Of a stretch of DNA of 64,000 nucleotides, positions 19,218 through 32,641 are shown piece after piece; the first letter of the stretch is position 1, and every line of letters begins with the position of its first letter. Source of the stretch: Solicoccozyma terricola (lineage: Eukaryota > Basidiomycota > Tremellomycetes > Filobasidiales > Piskurozymaceae); contig BCLD01000001.1 of the NCBI GenBank assembly GCA_001600875.1, forward strand, positions 586,863 to 650,862, given 5' to 3'. The notes under the pieces were generated by a model. The model was not told the origin of the DNA, searched no databases, and saw nothing but the letters and a program-made list of their open reading frames with translations. A program made the translations under genes and the position numbers.

Positions 19218-21186
19218 TCAAGAACCGTAACCACCGGTGTAGCCAGCCTGAGCGACGTATCTACCGGCTCCACCGCCATTATGACCACTTGCGCTGCTTG
19301 GAGCGTAGTTTGATCGGTCCCGCGGGTAAGCTGAGACGTTGCCATAATACTGGTTGCCGGTCATACCGCCAACAAGTGACCCGCCAGCACCCTGGAAAGT
19401 TGATTGACTGTCCTCTTCGATAAAGTCCGGGTTGGGCTGAGAGTATTGGGGTAAGCGACAGGTCGTGAAAAACGCACGAGCTAGGCGGACTTACGGGTAG
19501 CAGTGGGTCCTTGACTTCCCATACAGCCGCCTTGGATCCAACCGAGAACTCGAGGTCCTCCTTGGTGATAGCTGGGAGATGATCGGACGGAGGAGTCACA
19601 TTCGACTACCCCGGCAGACGTACAAAAACTCCCAACACTCACAATCCCAATACTTGTAAACCATCATGACGCTCAGAAGCATGCACATGGTGAAAATGAA
19701 AAGACCATCGATGTAGTGTGAGACGGCAATGCAGATTTTAACGGAGAAAGCCAAGAGGATGACGACTCCGACGGCGTAGAACACGACACCGAAGAGCTGG
19801 ACGCCGGGGGGGGGGGGGGGTGTCAGAGCGAGGCATTTGGCAAAGCGATTTGACAGCAACACTCACAATGTCTCCAATCGCCCATCGGTCATCCAACGTC
19901 CTTATAACGAGTATCAATTGACTGCATACGTATATCACGACACAGATAGCTGGGAAGATCAGGTATGTAATGAAAAGACCCGTTGTTTTGGTGTATTTGA
20001 AGCCTGCAAACTCTTTGAATGTTGCGATGGCGATGAAGAAGCAGACTCCCCAGATGATAAGAGATGATATCCGAATAAACTATCAATGTTTAGACGGTGT
20101 TGTATTGTCAATGAGCCGGACTAGTAGATGGCGTGACGGGACTGCGCTATCACATACCCATAAACTAGTCGGTGTTCCATCCTCTGCGAATTGAAATCCA
20201 ACGAATCCGTTCACGAGCAAGCACCAGTATATAGCTCCTATGAATCCCGCGTATACAGCGGCGAACCACTGGGAGTGAACGGATGACGTCGTCGAGGAAA
20301 GAGTCAGTAGACGATGTAACTCCGAGGTACGAAGTTTTGCTCACAGGATATGACCCATTCGCCGAGGGAATGATACCACTATCCAGGAAGATTGCCAAGA
20401 GCTCGATGATCATGTATATGTAAAAGAAAAGAACGATTTCCTTCCGTCCTGAGGGTGGGGAGATGGGATGGGATGGGATGTCAGCCGTTGCGACGTGGGG
20501 AGAGAAGAGCAAATAACACATTCTACTAACCGACAGCCGTGTATTTCGATCGGACGTGTAAGACCATGATCAAGGTCATGATCAAAGCCGCGATGTGCAC
20601 AAAACACGTTGCTGTGAGAGAGGAAGCGAGAGAGAGAGAGAGAGAAATCAATCACGTCAGTTTCTAAAAGGATGCTTGGGGTTGTGGAGAGGAAGAATCG
20701 TGGTGCGATATGCTGGCGGGAGTGTGAAGAGTATCTGTCGATACAGTTCGCAGAAACCAACGAGTATTGGTCGCTACGTTCACGGAGACAGTAGTGCTTG
20801 AGGAGAGAGTAGTACTCGCTACGCTCGCGAAGAGAGTAATGCTCGCTGCGCTCGCGGAAGAGAGTAGTGCTCGCTATGCTCGCAGAGTAAAGCTCGCTGC
20901 GCTCGCGGAGAAAGTATGCTCGCTACGCTCGCGGAAGAGAGTAGTGCTCGCTATGCTCGCAGAGTAGTGCTCGCTGCGCTCGCGGAGAAAGTATGCTCGC
21001 TACGCTCGCAGAGTTTCGCGCTCCGGTCGACCCACCTGGTTGAAAAATAAGTTGAGCCCCCAATTGAACATTCCTACTATAACAATCTGGTTCTATTCCC
21101 TCCGCTGTTCCTATCATAGGACAAACGATGAGAGCTGCTCTTTCGCATACTGCATTGAGTGACCCGAATTGAATTGGGTATATCAT
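19218..21186 (-). CDS. CHS7: Chitin synthase export chaperone Chs7
   Basis: Endoplasmic-reticulum membrane protein needed for export of chitin synthase (Chs3 type) to the cell surface. The N terminus [20 protein letters not shown] and the block [14 protein letters not shown] are family signatures. About seven hydrophobic helices follow, for example [20 protein letters not shown] and [17 protein letters not shown]. The hydrophilic tail ends in a Gly/Tyr-rich stretch, stop at 19218-19220. About 340 residues. The second exon is preceded by an unusually long intron (20612-21035, 424 nt, against about 50-70 nt elsewhere) that contains a tandem repeat array. Another intron (about 19805-19822) has a 15-nt C-run upstream of its acceptor. 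Confidence 0.92.
20765..21017. repeat. Palindromic tandem repeat array inside the CHS7 intron
   Basis: About nine imperfect copies of GCTCGCTACGCTCGC or GCTCGCTGCGCTCGC are spaced by short GGAGAGAGTAGT-like linkers. The unit is itself near-palindromic (GCGAGC...GCTCGC), so the transcript could form a ladder of hairpins. The array fills more than half of a 424-nt intron. Similar motifs occur near 52515-52628 and 58580-58668. Confidence 0.85.
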
Positions 21187-21557
21187 GACGAGAGAATTTG
21201 ATTTGAAAAACTCCCCCAGGTGGATTGTGGGGGGTCGTTGTGAGGTCGATCTTGGTATAGAACGACTGGAATGGGCGAGGGGAGTGTGTGATGGTGGGTG
21301 CCTATGCGGTATGGCGTGGTTGAGCCGACTGAGACGATGGCGCCGGAAGACTTGATGGGCAGGTCAACAGGTCAGACTTGGTGCAGCAACAAGACGAGGC
21401 GATGAAACTGAACTGAAGGCGCGCCGGGGGGGGGNGGGGGGGGGGGAAGAGGGTTCTCACGGTGGGCACGGAGGAGGGAGGGAGGGGAGGGTCAGTCACT
21501 CCCACACCCACCCATCCACCTCTCATCCATCATATATCACCAAACATCCATCACATC
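21187..21557. promoter_or_regulatory. Divergent CHS7/WBP4-like promoter with G-run
   Basis: This is a 371-bp spacer between divergent start codons. It contains a G-run of about 20 nt with one uncalled base (about 21426-21447) and GGGAGG repeats to about 21490. No TATA box is evident. Confidence 0.45.
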
Positions 21558-22789
21558 ATGACCGAGTGAGTCGCACCATCCCACCATCACAGTACACGTG
21601 CATCCCCCCAGCAAACTCATCCCATCCCTTGTTCCAGCTACTGGGTGTCCAAAAAACAGTATTGGTGCAAGTACTGCTCCATCTTCATTCGCGATGATGC
21701 TCCAGTACGTCTTCTTTCCCCTTGTCGCATGCGCCCATACCAAAAAGTCGGAATGTTAACCACACCGACCATCATCTCCCACCACCTTTACAGTCCAGAG
21801 CTCTTCATGAGAATGGTCTACGCCATCAAGGGAACAAGGAACGCTCACTTCGTGATATGTACAAGACGGGAGAACGAGCAATCAGGGACAAGGAGAGTGA
21901 GAAGAGGCAGATGGCAAGGATAGAAAAGGTGGGTGGGGTGGAAGAGGTTTGTATAATGGACATGAAGAAGTTGATATTCCTCTCCTTTCGTTTGGCTTCT
22001 CCGCAGGAAGCTCTAGCGACTCATCAAGCAGCTGGAGGATCTGTCTTGTCAGATTCAGTCCCTTCCGCCGCCGCCGTCGCCGCCAAACCCTCCGCACGAC
22101 CCAAACCTACAGACATCTACGCGAATTACTCAACGGCAGCATCACTCGGATACATTGATCATGAAGCTATTTATCGAGAAGAACAGCAGAAATTGAAAGA
22201 TCAGAGAATGAAAGAAGGGTTTGTTTCTGGATGGGAAACGATTTCTCAACCTGTAGCTTCGACTTCACAACGACAGTCTGTGATACCAGATATCGTGAAA
22301 TATGACCTCGATCCGGAAGACAACAAGAATGGCGATGGCGACGGCGACGGCGACGGCGACGGGAACAATGGTCGTCGGATAAAACAAACGATAAAAGGCA
22401 CCATGGACGAACACGATTCAGAGGAAGCTCATTCTTTCAAGTTTGAGCACAAGGTTAAACGGATGTTGGACGATGATGAGGATGGATTGGATGACGTACA
22501 AAGTATCATGAAGAAACTGAAATACAAGGAAAAGCCACTACATGGAGGAAACGACGAGGATACAAAGGGTCTTCTCGATCGATCGAATTGGAATGGGACG
22601 GTGGGGAAGGAGAATCAACCAGCCGCGGTAAAGTCGGAAGGAACGGAGAATGGTAATGTCGTCGTCGCAGAGGATCAAGAGACGAAACCTGTCGTTCCAG
22701 TCGAAGATAAACCATCGATTGGCGGTGGGATATTCAAGAAGAGAAGGGCGCCTGCTTCTTCGAGTCGTAGTGCACGGCAAAAAGAATGA
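21558..22789 (+). CDS. U1-type (matrin) zinc-finger protein, WBP4/FBP21-like
   Basis: Probable spliceosomal protein. Exons 1-3 assemble to MTDYWVSKKQYWCKYCSIF followed by IRDDAPSRALHENGLRHQG, a C-x2-C...H-x5-H U1-type finger very close to the N terminus of WW-domain-binding protein 4. No WW domain is evident downstream. The rest is charged and disordered, with a GDGDGD run (about 22331-22360), two lysine-rich patches and a basic GGGIFKKRRAP motif near the end, like the C terminus of WBP4. Exon 1 is only about 8 nt (21558-21565), joined by introns of about 73-77 nt. About 330 residues. Assignment to a splicing role rests on the finger and the tail motif. Confidence 0.75.
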
Positions 22790-23131
22790 TGTCGATGTTG
22801 GGGAGGTTGGGATCGAATCGCCAAAGAGAACACGAGCGCAGATTGTACTTTATTTACCATAGCATTTCTTGTAGCAGCAATTTCACCCGTCACGACGGAG
22901 TTGCTTGCCCGGGCGCTCGCCGTCCGTGACTTCACATACCAACATACCTGTGCAAGGGGCTTCTCACATCACACATCGATCGATCATACACCCTCCTCTG
23001 CGACCAACGCTTCATTACCGGATCGATACAGTCTCTCGTATGACCCCTTCATCATAATTCACCAAGCCAAGTGTGCTGGCAAATCTTCCGTCCGCAACCT
23101 CGTCCCCTCCTTGCTGTAGTGCTACGCGACC
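22790..23131. other. Intergenic, BUD6 promoter
   Basis: This 342-bp stretch lies between two plus-strand genes. It is ordinary mixed sequence with pyrimidine-rich stretches just before the BUD6 ATG. I see no RNA gene or strong motif. Confidence 0.4.
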
Positions 23132-26100
23132 ATGGCAGTGAGCACCGATACCGATGCAATCGACTCCTACCGGGGTGGTTTCACTGAAATAGTGCGTATT
23201 ATTCACCCACCTACAGCCTCCTCCAACTCACATGGAAACTGCGGTCACTCGACTACTGGTATCGACACGCCAGCTGCTCGAGTCGCTGACCATGTGGTCG
23301 AATGGGCAAACGACGGATCAGGAAGTGAGCGGATGGGGTGCTGCTTGCTTTAATCTCCGGTCCCTGATGTGATTTGAAACCCTTGCATCAGGTCTCTGAC
23401 ATTTACGTCAAGCTCGGTAATGATTTCAATACAGCCGTAGCAGCGTTTGGCACCTTTGGCATTCACATGGAGTGAGACGATCGATCGCCGGTCGGCGTGT
23501 CCGTAAATCTATCGGTACTAACGACCCGTCTTTCTCTCCACCGTCTTCCTCTCCACCTCCCAGTGACCTCTCTTCTGTACCAGCTGACCTCCGCGCCTGT
23601 CTCGAATCAGCACTCGGTCTGGAACCCAACACCGAGAATCTCAACATCTACCTCCCAGACATCCGAAACATCATCGTGACCCTTCTCCAAGGGTTGAAGA
23701 ACAAGCAGGCCATGTATCGCAGGACAATACGGGAAAGAGACAGTAGCAGCTCAAGTAGAGCCGATCAGATCGCAGAATCTAGTCGGAATGCTCGCCTCAC
23801 CTCAGTGTCACCATCGCGCCAACCTGGTGGTGCGCAGGAGACACCGGGGTCACCGTATCTACGGCGTGATAGTCGAGCGGATGGACGTACGAGTTCAACG
23901 CCGGAAACTCGGACACCTTCTCGTAACAACAGCTCTGAGCCGCGTGTAGGATCATATCATCAACAGACAAGCAGCTTCATTGACAATTCATCCCAACAAG
24001 CACCCGACCTCCATCAACGACAGGCACCTTCAACGCGTGGAGGGCTTCCATCACGAATGAACGCAGGATCACCGCTACCGCCTGCTCCTCCTGACGCTTT
24101 TCGACCACCTAAACAACGCTTAGATGGTAGGACTCCGTCCCCTACCCCGCCTTCATATGCCTTGCCTGCGAGTAATGGTGCGACATCCGACAGTTCCGAA
24201 CATCGCAGTTCCACATACATGGAACCCGTTCGGCATCGACTCACAGATCCACCATTGTCCTCGGATACCGCACCTCGTATCCAGCCGGGACCACGACCGA
24301 CTCCACCACCCCGTCGCCAGACACCCCCCACCAGCTCTCGCTTCTCGTTGGACTCTGATGTGGACTCGCCTCGTCGCCAGGATCGATCCAGCGCGAGATC
24401 ATCCACGATGGATACGAGTGGGAATCTCGTGAGCCTACCGGTCCTTCCCGCGCTGGAAGAAATCCCGACTCTTCAGAATCCAATCCAACTTGATTCTGAG
24501 CGGGGATCACCAAATCCACTTCCAGCGCAATCGTCCGCAGTTTTGGCAAGTCTGACGGCGTTACAGAACTCGGAAGCGCTCAATAGAAGGGCTTCCAAGA
24601 GGTATTCTCAGTTTCAATACAAGCAGATGCTACCAGGTCATACTCGTGCGCCATCTAGTTCGCTGTTACGCGGTCCACCTGATGGGAGTCCTCAACGGCC
24701 AATGAGGCGGGTGTCCCGGCCTGTGCCACCTGTGCCGCCGATTCCAAGCGTGTCCATCGCCCCTCCCCCGACGACGATCACAGAGTCCGTCAGTAGGGAG
24801 GAAGCGGCGGAAGCAACCGCTACCGACGACGGGGTAGACGAGACTCGTCTGAAGACCGCGGTAGATGTAGCGGGCGAATCGTACAATATTCCGACGTCCA
24901 AACAGGTGGCTACGGAACCTACCGGTGAACCTCTCATCGAAGAGCCTGCACCACTCGTCGCCGAGATCAAAGTCTTTTTGCAATACGGTAGAGAAACGAA
25001 GCGGGCGGTGCTCGATTTCCGCGAGATGACGACAGTTGCCGATTTGAAGGGGATATTCATGAGTAAATTTGATTACACTCCAGACGGTATGGAGCTCTTT
25101 CCGGATGTATACATCAAAGACCCAGCGACTGGTGTTGCTTATCACCTGGAAGAGATCGAGGACATCAAGGCTGACTCTCTTCTAAGCTTGAACATTGATC
25201 GTGAGTTTGCGGGACAACTTTGGGTGCTCGACCGTTAATATGACTCGTACGTCACAGCCCTGGATCAAGTTCGACAACACTTTGACAACACCATCACAAC
25301 GCTCACTCATGAGATCAAAGATCTCAAGAATAGCATCGTCTCTAACCGTCGTCTATCGACGATCGCGGCGGCGCCACATGCACAGAGTGCCGATCATCTA
25401 TCACCGGTGGTACAGCCTGTCGACCGATCGGTTGACAAACAGCCTCTCCACACGACACCAAAGATATCTACGAGCTCACTACCCACGGTCAGCAGACAAT
25501 CAAGTAACCCCACGCCGGATCTGCATAATCACTTCTCCGAGGTGCAGAATCTTCGTCGGGACCTCGGAATCATGCGACAGGTCTATGTCGATTTTGTCGC
25601 TCAGACCAAGACGACCTTTGAAACTTTGCGAAACCAGACGCAGGCGGTGCGGGAGGTCGCGATCACCAAACTGAAAGGTTCTCGTGCATTGGTAGAGACG
25701 GGCAAAGAGTCGCTCGAGAAACACTCTCAAGATACGGTGCAGTGCGTGGAGACGATATCCGACACGGTGGATGCCGTCAAAGATGATGTCCTCAAGCGAC
25801 AGATCATGCCGAAACACTCACAGTTGGAGTCGATGCAGACCGATTTAGAAACGGCAAAGGCTCGTGTGGCTGGACTTCGCGAGCAGTTGGCCCTCGCTGC
25901 TCCGTCGTGGAAGCAGACGTGGAATCAAGAGTTGAAAAATGTTCTCGAGGAGCAGCAACTGCTGCAGCATCAGGAAAAACTCGCCAAGGATCTTGAAAAG
26001 GACGTCGAGGAAGCGAGCGCGATGCTCGATACGCTCAAGGAGTACGTCGCCACGAGGCAACAGAGTCTAGGTCAGGGGAAACTGCGGTCGTATCAACCAC

Positions 26101-26594
26101 CCATCGAAACAGATAGCGACGCCCGCCCCAACTTGCTCATGGAGATTCGTACCAAGGACATTGACCCGAACAAGAGGCTCCAGGCGATCGAACAGCAACA
26201 AAGAGCGCGGCAAAGGGAGATGGCAGAGAAAACGGACGATTTTACTAACGAGCTGAGCGGGTTTGTGTCCGCTAAAAAACTCAAGAGGACCGGAGGTACT
26301 GAGGAAGCAGAGAGACTTCGTCAGCGGCGGCAGGAACAGCAGCTGAAGAAGATGTTTGATCAAAAGGATGGGTCGGAACCGGGCCGTCAGGGTTCTCTTT
26401 CATCTTTTGCATCCAATTCGTCCCCGACAGTCCGACCCGTAGCATCCGAGGATCAATCGGCGGTGACGGTGACTTTGAACACCGTAGATGTTCCGGAGGG
26501 TGGGACCAGCGATGCCAAGGAGGGTCAGGTCGATGAGAAGGAGGAGGTGTCCAAGGTGGACGAGGTTGAGGATACCGCGTCACGTGATCAGTGA
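23132..26594 (+). CDS. BUD6: Actin-interacting polarity factor Bud6/Aip3
   Basis: Bud6 is a polarisome component that binds actin and stimulates formins. The conserved N-terminal block appears after splicing: VSDIYVKLGNDFNTAVAAFG, then DLSSVPADLRACLE. A long Pro/Ser-rich linker follows (about 23730-24950). The AIP3 C-terminal domain starts at EIKVFLQYGRETKRAVLDF (about 24965). It continues through an extended coiled coil, including NLRRDLGIMRQVYVDF and IMPKHSQLESMQTDLE, to SGFVSAKKLKRTGG, which is typical of the family. About 1,050 residues. Introns of 50-75 nt are seen near 23323-23391, 23475-23562 and 25201-25258. The exact first exon is the least certain part. Confidence 0.88.
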
Positions 26595-26800
26595 AACGCG
26601 TAGGAGTTGAACGCGCAGCTATCCCATTTGGTGTTGTTGCATTCCCTACCTGTTGCCATCTTTACGATCAGCCGTTCAGCTTCACGACTTGTCCATGACC
26701 CATTACTTGCCACGCTTGCATGACATTTGACGAATTCTCAGAGGATTGAATCGGACCGACGTAACGCCGACAACATCGACCCAGACACCTCTTCCACAGG

Positions 26801-29374
26801 ATGGCAGAACGACGAAGGCAGGAGCTGGAGGACAAGAGAGCGAAGCTGGCGGAGATGAAGAGAGCTAGAGAACAGCGTCAAGCCATGTTGAAGATGGCCG
26901 AGGGTCCAGGATCTGGCGCAACAACACCGGGAGATGTGAGTGCTGGGATAGGGGGCTAACAGGTCATTTGGCCGTCGAACTCACTCTGACAACCCGTAGA
27001 TGGCCGCCATGTCGAATAGGAAAGACGTTGATGATCTAGTCTCTGCACTGCTGGGACCCACTGCTGGATCATCAACGTTACCATCACGGAGTACAACCCC
27101 TAGCGCTGGACCTTTGCATAGTCATCCTGCCGTTCCACGTTTGCCCAGTGGTGGCACATCGAGACCAGCAACTCCAATCTCTGCTGTGGGGTCTGGTCCA
27201 TCTAGTCGAGGCAGTCGTATGAGCGAAAGGGACCATGGTGATGATCACGCGGGCGTCTCGCCTTTGACGAGCGCACCGCAACCGGATTTGGTAGACGGCG
27301 AGCTGGAGTTGTTTGAAATCCCAACCAAGGCGAGTTTTCTTGCCGTGTTGGTAGGCTCACCAGTTGGTTCACACATTGACGACACGTGGGTTCTGCTGTA
27401 GCATGCCACCATCACCTACTCTCGCGGTGTCCAAACAGCATCTAGCCACGCGAGATCAGCTTCTTTGGATGAAGACGATCAGCGGGAAGACCAGATTGGA
27501 CGGGAGACTGAGGATGACCTTCGTCGGCGATTGGAAGCAGAGTTTGAGGTGGAGAAGCAGCGTCTCGAGCGAGAAATCCGGAGAGAAGAAGAAGAGAGGC
27601 AAAAGTTGGAACAAAGGGTTATTGGTACGTGCCGCGGTGTTTCCGCCGTGTGGGAAAGATTGCTTAACCGCGCTCGCAGATCTGTCCGACGACGAAAGAC
27701 AAAAGATCTATTCGACGGCGGATTTCAGCCGATTTGTAGAAGACTCGAGCAAGATCATTCAGCGTGCTCTGAGTGACGCATACGACTACACGACAGACTA
27801 CCGAATTGGCCTAGACGCGGTGCTGTTAGTCGCTAAGCTATTTGTGTCTGTTCGAGGGTGCAACTGACCATTTCTATAAATGTCAGTTCCAACGACGCCA
27901 ACGAGACCAAACTGGTGTGCTCTTTTAAAGACGATAGAGGGACAAAGAACAGGTCGGTCACGTCATTGGACTGGTCTCCCAAGGTCAGTGCGCAGAGGTT
28001 TCGAAAATCGTTTCGGTTGCTCATATATTCGGTCAACCCGGCGACCTTGATAGTTTCCGGAGCTTGTAGCTGCCGGGTACAATAAGAATCCAAAAGCATT
28101 CAATGACCCTGATGGTATTGTCGCTGTCTGGAATCTCCACCTGCTAGAACGACCGGAATTCGTGTTCCATGCACAGGTGGGTCGTCTTTGTCGTTTTCGT
28201 CGATGGGTTGGTTCTCCTGACCGTGACCTGTTTGTCACTCAGTCCGACGTCTTGTCCGTCGCCTTCTCACCCTTCCACCCAAACTTGATATTCGGCGGGA
28301 CGTACTCTGGTCAGATTCTACTCTGGGATACTCGAGCAAAACACCTTCCCGTTCTCAAATCGCCCTTGTCGGCATCCGGTCATACATATCCCATCTATTC
28401 GATCAAAGTGATTGGTACACAGAATGCACACAATCTCATCACGTCTAGTACGGATGGTTTGGTCTGTAGTTGGGTTACAGATATGCTAGCTCAACCGCAG
28501 GTGGGCGTCGGGCGTCGGGCCGTTGACCATTGACTGGTCGTGATACTGATTCCCCCCCCCCCCCCCCCCCCCCCAAGGAAACCCTGGAATTGGTGAATCC
28601 AGGCCACGCCAAGACCAACGAGGTTTCAATCACTTGCTTTGACTTTCCAGACGACGAGGCGTCAACTTTCTGGATCGGTACAGAGGAAGGTGGTATTCAT
28701 CAGGCGCATCGTTACGACCGTGCTGGTTCAAAGGCTGGATTGAATCTCAAGGATAGCTATCAAAGTCACGCTGGGCCAGTGACGAGTTTGGATTTTCACC
28801 CGCTCAGAGGACCTGTTGATTTCTCCGACCTTTTCCTCACGACCAGCGTTGATTGGACTGTCAAGCTATGGCGAGCAAGGTCCACTGGAAAGTCGGCAAC
28901 GGCTCTGGCTTCGACTGCTTCCGGAATCACTCGGACGATATCACCATTGATGACATTTGAGGAATCCGATGATCATGTGTATGACACAAAGTGGCATCCG
29001 GCTCATCCTGCCGTGTTTGGGACGGTAGATGGGGGTGGCAAATTTGATTTATGGAATCTGAATGCCGATACCGAGGTGGGTCGTGCGTGTGGGTGGGGGT
29101 GGGGGTGGCACTGCACTGACCATTCGCACGTTTGCAGATACCAATATCATCGATATCTGTCGGGAGTGGTCGGGCTTTGAACAAGTTGGCATGGGATAGG
29201 AAGGACGGACGTCACGTGGGTGTGGGAGGAAGTGATGGCACATTGACAATCTATGACGTCGGGGAGACAGCGATTCCAAAGGACTCTGAGTGGTCTGACC
29301 TGCAGCGCACGGTGCAAGGGATGCTGCAGCAGGGCCCGGGAGGAGCTGTGGGTGGGTGGGGCGCTGTACCATGA
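26801..29374 (+). CDS. Cytoplasmic dynein intermediate chain
   Basis: Cargo-binding subunit of cytoplasmic dynein. The N terminus MAERRRQELEDKRAKLAEMK is the charged single helix that binds dynactin p150 and NudE. A Ser/Pro-rich linker follows, then a second coiled segment (about 27530-27620) and a C-terminal WD40 propeller: VTSLDWSPK, SVAFSPFHPNLIFGG, ITSSTDGLVCSW, SLDFHP, TTSVDWTVKLWRA, DTKWHPAHPAVFGTVDG. The intron at about 28501-28577 ends in a C-run of more than 20 nt directly before its AAG acceptor. About 690 residues, stop 29372-29374. This corresponds to Pac11 in budding yeast but is closer to the animal DYNC1I arrangement. Confidence 0.9.
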
Positions 29375-29623
29375 GAGGGAAATTATAATAAGCCGTCTTT
29401 GCCCGTTTTTCGCTGTATTTGGTGGTTATCAGCGCTTGTTACGACCCGACGCTTCCTTCGCGCCCCCCGCCCCCTCCCTTCCCTTCCTGGGGATGGATTG
29501 ATGGTTTATGCGGGGCATGGATCTGACAACACCGACATTACCATCGCATCGTCAACGTTTACCCACGACTGCGCAGTCGCACCTTGCAATCGCATCGCAT
29601 CCTCTCACCCGAATCAAATCGCA

Positions 29624-32600
29624 ATGTCCGACGCCCTCGATTACGCCCAGATCGCTCGGCAGGCTCGTGAGTTGGGTAGACGGTTGGCTAGACATTCACA
29701 TCCCTCTCACTCACACTCATCGTGTCCCTCCAGGCCGTCTCGTCGACGCTAAGCGAGCTCAGGCGGCTCTCGATCAGGCAGTGAGTGTGGCCGTCGTCCA
29801 GAGTGCCAGAATCCATCTCACCCGTCTTATGTCAACTATACTCCACAGGCAAGAGAAGAAGCGGGAAACGACAGTGACGCTTGCGTCGACGGGCAACCAC
29901 GCAAACGACTCAAGTACACTCGTAGCACGACCGGTTGTCTCGGTTGTCGCCAGCAAAAAGTCAAATGCGACGAAACAAGACCTACGTGTCTACGATGTGT
30001 AGCTGCAAGACGGTCTTGCGATTACCCACCTCCAAAGGAAGGATCTTCACGCAAGAGATCCAGTTCGACCAAGGCGACAGGTGATAATTCACCAACCTCC
30101 GATAGCAGATTAAACAATTCGAAACTACCTCATCTCACACCACCCGTTCTCAATGGTCAGAATGGTACCCATTCGTTCGCCGCCAACCTGTATCCTGCAA
30201 TCAGCCATGAGCGAGAGAACGTCATGCCGGAAGGCTCCATGCGACCGATGAGCAGCGACGATGGGTCGCAGACGTTTACACAGGATGATCCGCTCTCTGG
30301 GATTCTCATTCAACCAGCGCAACTGGCAGCGAGGGTGAGTGGGTGTCGGATTATACCTTGCACTCGGAAGGAATATCGACCGTTCCGCGCGACTTGTCTC
30401 CCCCCCCCCACCCCCTCACAGACCATGCAAGCTGAATCCCAGTCTGGAGTCGCCTCGTACGATATGGACTGCCTTCACGAATTTATGCAGTTTACTCCAG
30501 GAGCGTCCACTTCATTTCCATCACCAGGCAATCAAAGCGTACCCGTGACCCCGGCAAGGGCAACAGGACCATTCTGCCCTCCTGAAATCCACAGTGTCGA
30601 TGGTCCAACGCAATTCGCTAATCTCAGCAAGTCGGCGCTGTTGAGTAGAAGAACGGGGAAGACGAGGGCAGTACCGGAGAATATCGGCAAACATGTCCCG
30701 CCGCCTGTTCATCTACTGGCTGGTCATATGTCGGTGGAGAGTATTCTGCAGTGAGTAGTCGTGTGTGTGGGTGCGTGCGTGCGTGCGTGGTGTCTGACCT
30801 GTGGCTGTCGGGTGTCACGCAGTGCATTTACCCACGACGACACGTTGTTCGAATTCGGTCCATCTCATCGCTCGTCCGGACAGACTGCTGGTGCCGCTGG
30901 CAGCATTGACGCATTGTCCAACGCTTTCCCATCTCCCACCGCCCGCTCCCTCTTCCTTCATTTCTGCAACTCGACCAGCCGGATCCTCATCACCATGGGG
31001 ACCAACAATAATGCTCCGAATCCGTTGCTCGGTTTATGCACGCCAACGAAATTGTTGGACACCGGATCAGCAGCATCAGCAGCACTCAGGATGAGCATGT
31101 TGAGCATGAGCGTCACTCATTTGCCATATGGCGGTGCGCTTGGTATGGGAGGAGAAGCCATGCTCGGTCCATCGTGGGCAGGGCAAAAAGCGTCCCTTAA
31201 AGCGCTTGGCAACAAGTTCAAAAGAGCAGCATTGTCGAACATTTTACTCGCTGCGAGTCCCGAGGGAAGTTCAAACGAGGATGACAGTGTCCTTGCCGCA
31301 TGCCTGTACCTCTTGATACGAGATGTGAGTGCGAATGGAGCGAAGCGAAATCCCCGCTGTGTATTCACCCGTCCGTCTTGTGTCTCCAGGTCATCAGCGG
31401 TGACCCAACTTGGTCTGGTAGTATGGAATACGCTTTGAACCTGGTCAGCAGACGTGGTGGTCCACAAGCAATGCTGCGCAGTTCTACTTCGACTTTTACC
31501 CGAAGATATCTTTTGGAGCAGATTGCGACGCACGATGTGTTTAGTGAGTAGGAGGGGGTGGGGAACCTTTGGCTGTACTTGGACTAAGACCGGTCTGCAC
31601 TCAGGCTCCTTTATCAACGGCAAAGAACCAACTCTCCTTGGAAACTTTGATCCATGGTGGTTTGAGAGCGTGCAGACTTCAATGACTCGATGGGAATGGG
31701 AGTCTGTGGAGAGGACGTAGGTGTTGGCACCGTGCCGGTGGCCCCGTGCCCACTCATTACTTTTTCGCTGACCCCCCCNCCCCCCCCCCGCCCCCCAGCT
31801 TCGGGATGTCAAGAGCGATGATCGATCTCCTGGCACGGGTCAGTAGTGATCCCCGTCGCAGACGACGAATCAACCCACTGACATTACCCTGTTCTCCCAA
31901 ACAGATGACCGTCCTCGACTCTCGCAAACGACGTCTCGGCATCAGCCTTAAATCTGATGCTCCAGAGATGTGGGACATTGGACAGCATTTCATTCGAGAG
32001 AGTCATTGTTTGTTGTTGGAGTTGGACATTTGGGGAAACAGTTTGAGTGCGTTGCCGCAGCATGTCAGAGTTTCGGTGAGTGCGCCAGGTGGGAAGGAAG
32101 ATGTTTGGATTTGATTTGGTTTCTGACGGGAGAGACTTTTGGTAGTGTGGAGACTACATTTACAAGTACATGTCCGTCATCTACATTCTAGCGGATGTAC
32201 GTTGTCTTGCCGCGTTCGACGGAGAAAACCCGCGGTTGACCACTTCCCCGTTCAGATTCTGGAACAGCCCATCACCACGCCACGCATCGTCAAATCCATC
32301 GACTATGTTCTCGAACTTTGCAGCGAAGCTTCGGCGATGCGAATGTCGATAATGTTGATCTGGCCTCTGCTAATCGCCGGAGTTCATTGTTCGCTGGAAG
32401 TCAGACCCAAGGTTCGCTCGCTTTTCGACGCCTTCCAGTCGGAATATTGCGAGGATCTGCAAGTAGCTGTGAGTTTGTCCCGTTCTGGCGCGTTACCACC
32501 CAGCCGACGGCTAATATACGTACGCTGGGTACACAGCGCGTGCTGCTCGAAGAACAGTGGAGATGGATCGACGCGGGGAAGGGGAAGCGAAGGTGGCAGG

Positions 32601-32641
32601 AGGTCATGCGGCAGCTGGATCTGAATGTGTTGGTACTGTGA
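29624..32641 (+). CDS. Zn(2)-Cys(6) fungal transcription factor
   Basis: Nuclear regulator with a binuclear zinc cluster, CLGCRQQKVKC followed by DETRPTC and LRCVAARRSC (about 29930-30020), spaced C-x2-C-x6-C-x6-C-x2-C-x6-C. A basic Ser-rich linker follows (PPKEGSSRKRSSS). The remainder resembles the helical Fungal_trans_2-type domain, with blocks such as SNILLAASPEGSSNEDDSVLAACLYLL and FGMSRAMIDLLARV. Three tiny 5' exons precede the finger (29624-29850). Introns at about 30334-30420 and 31720-31798 have C-run acceptors; the second includes an uncalled base. About 750 residues, stop 32639-32641. The target pathway cannot be told. The aminotransferase next door is a possible but unsupported target. 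Confidence 0.85.

Noticed and set aside
20765..21017. CRISPR-like array in CHS7
   Set aside because: Units are irregular, palindromic and contiguous without unique spacers, and lie in a nuclear intron. It is a minisatellite.
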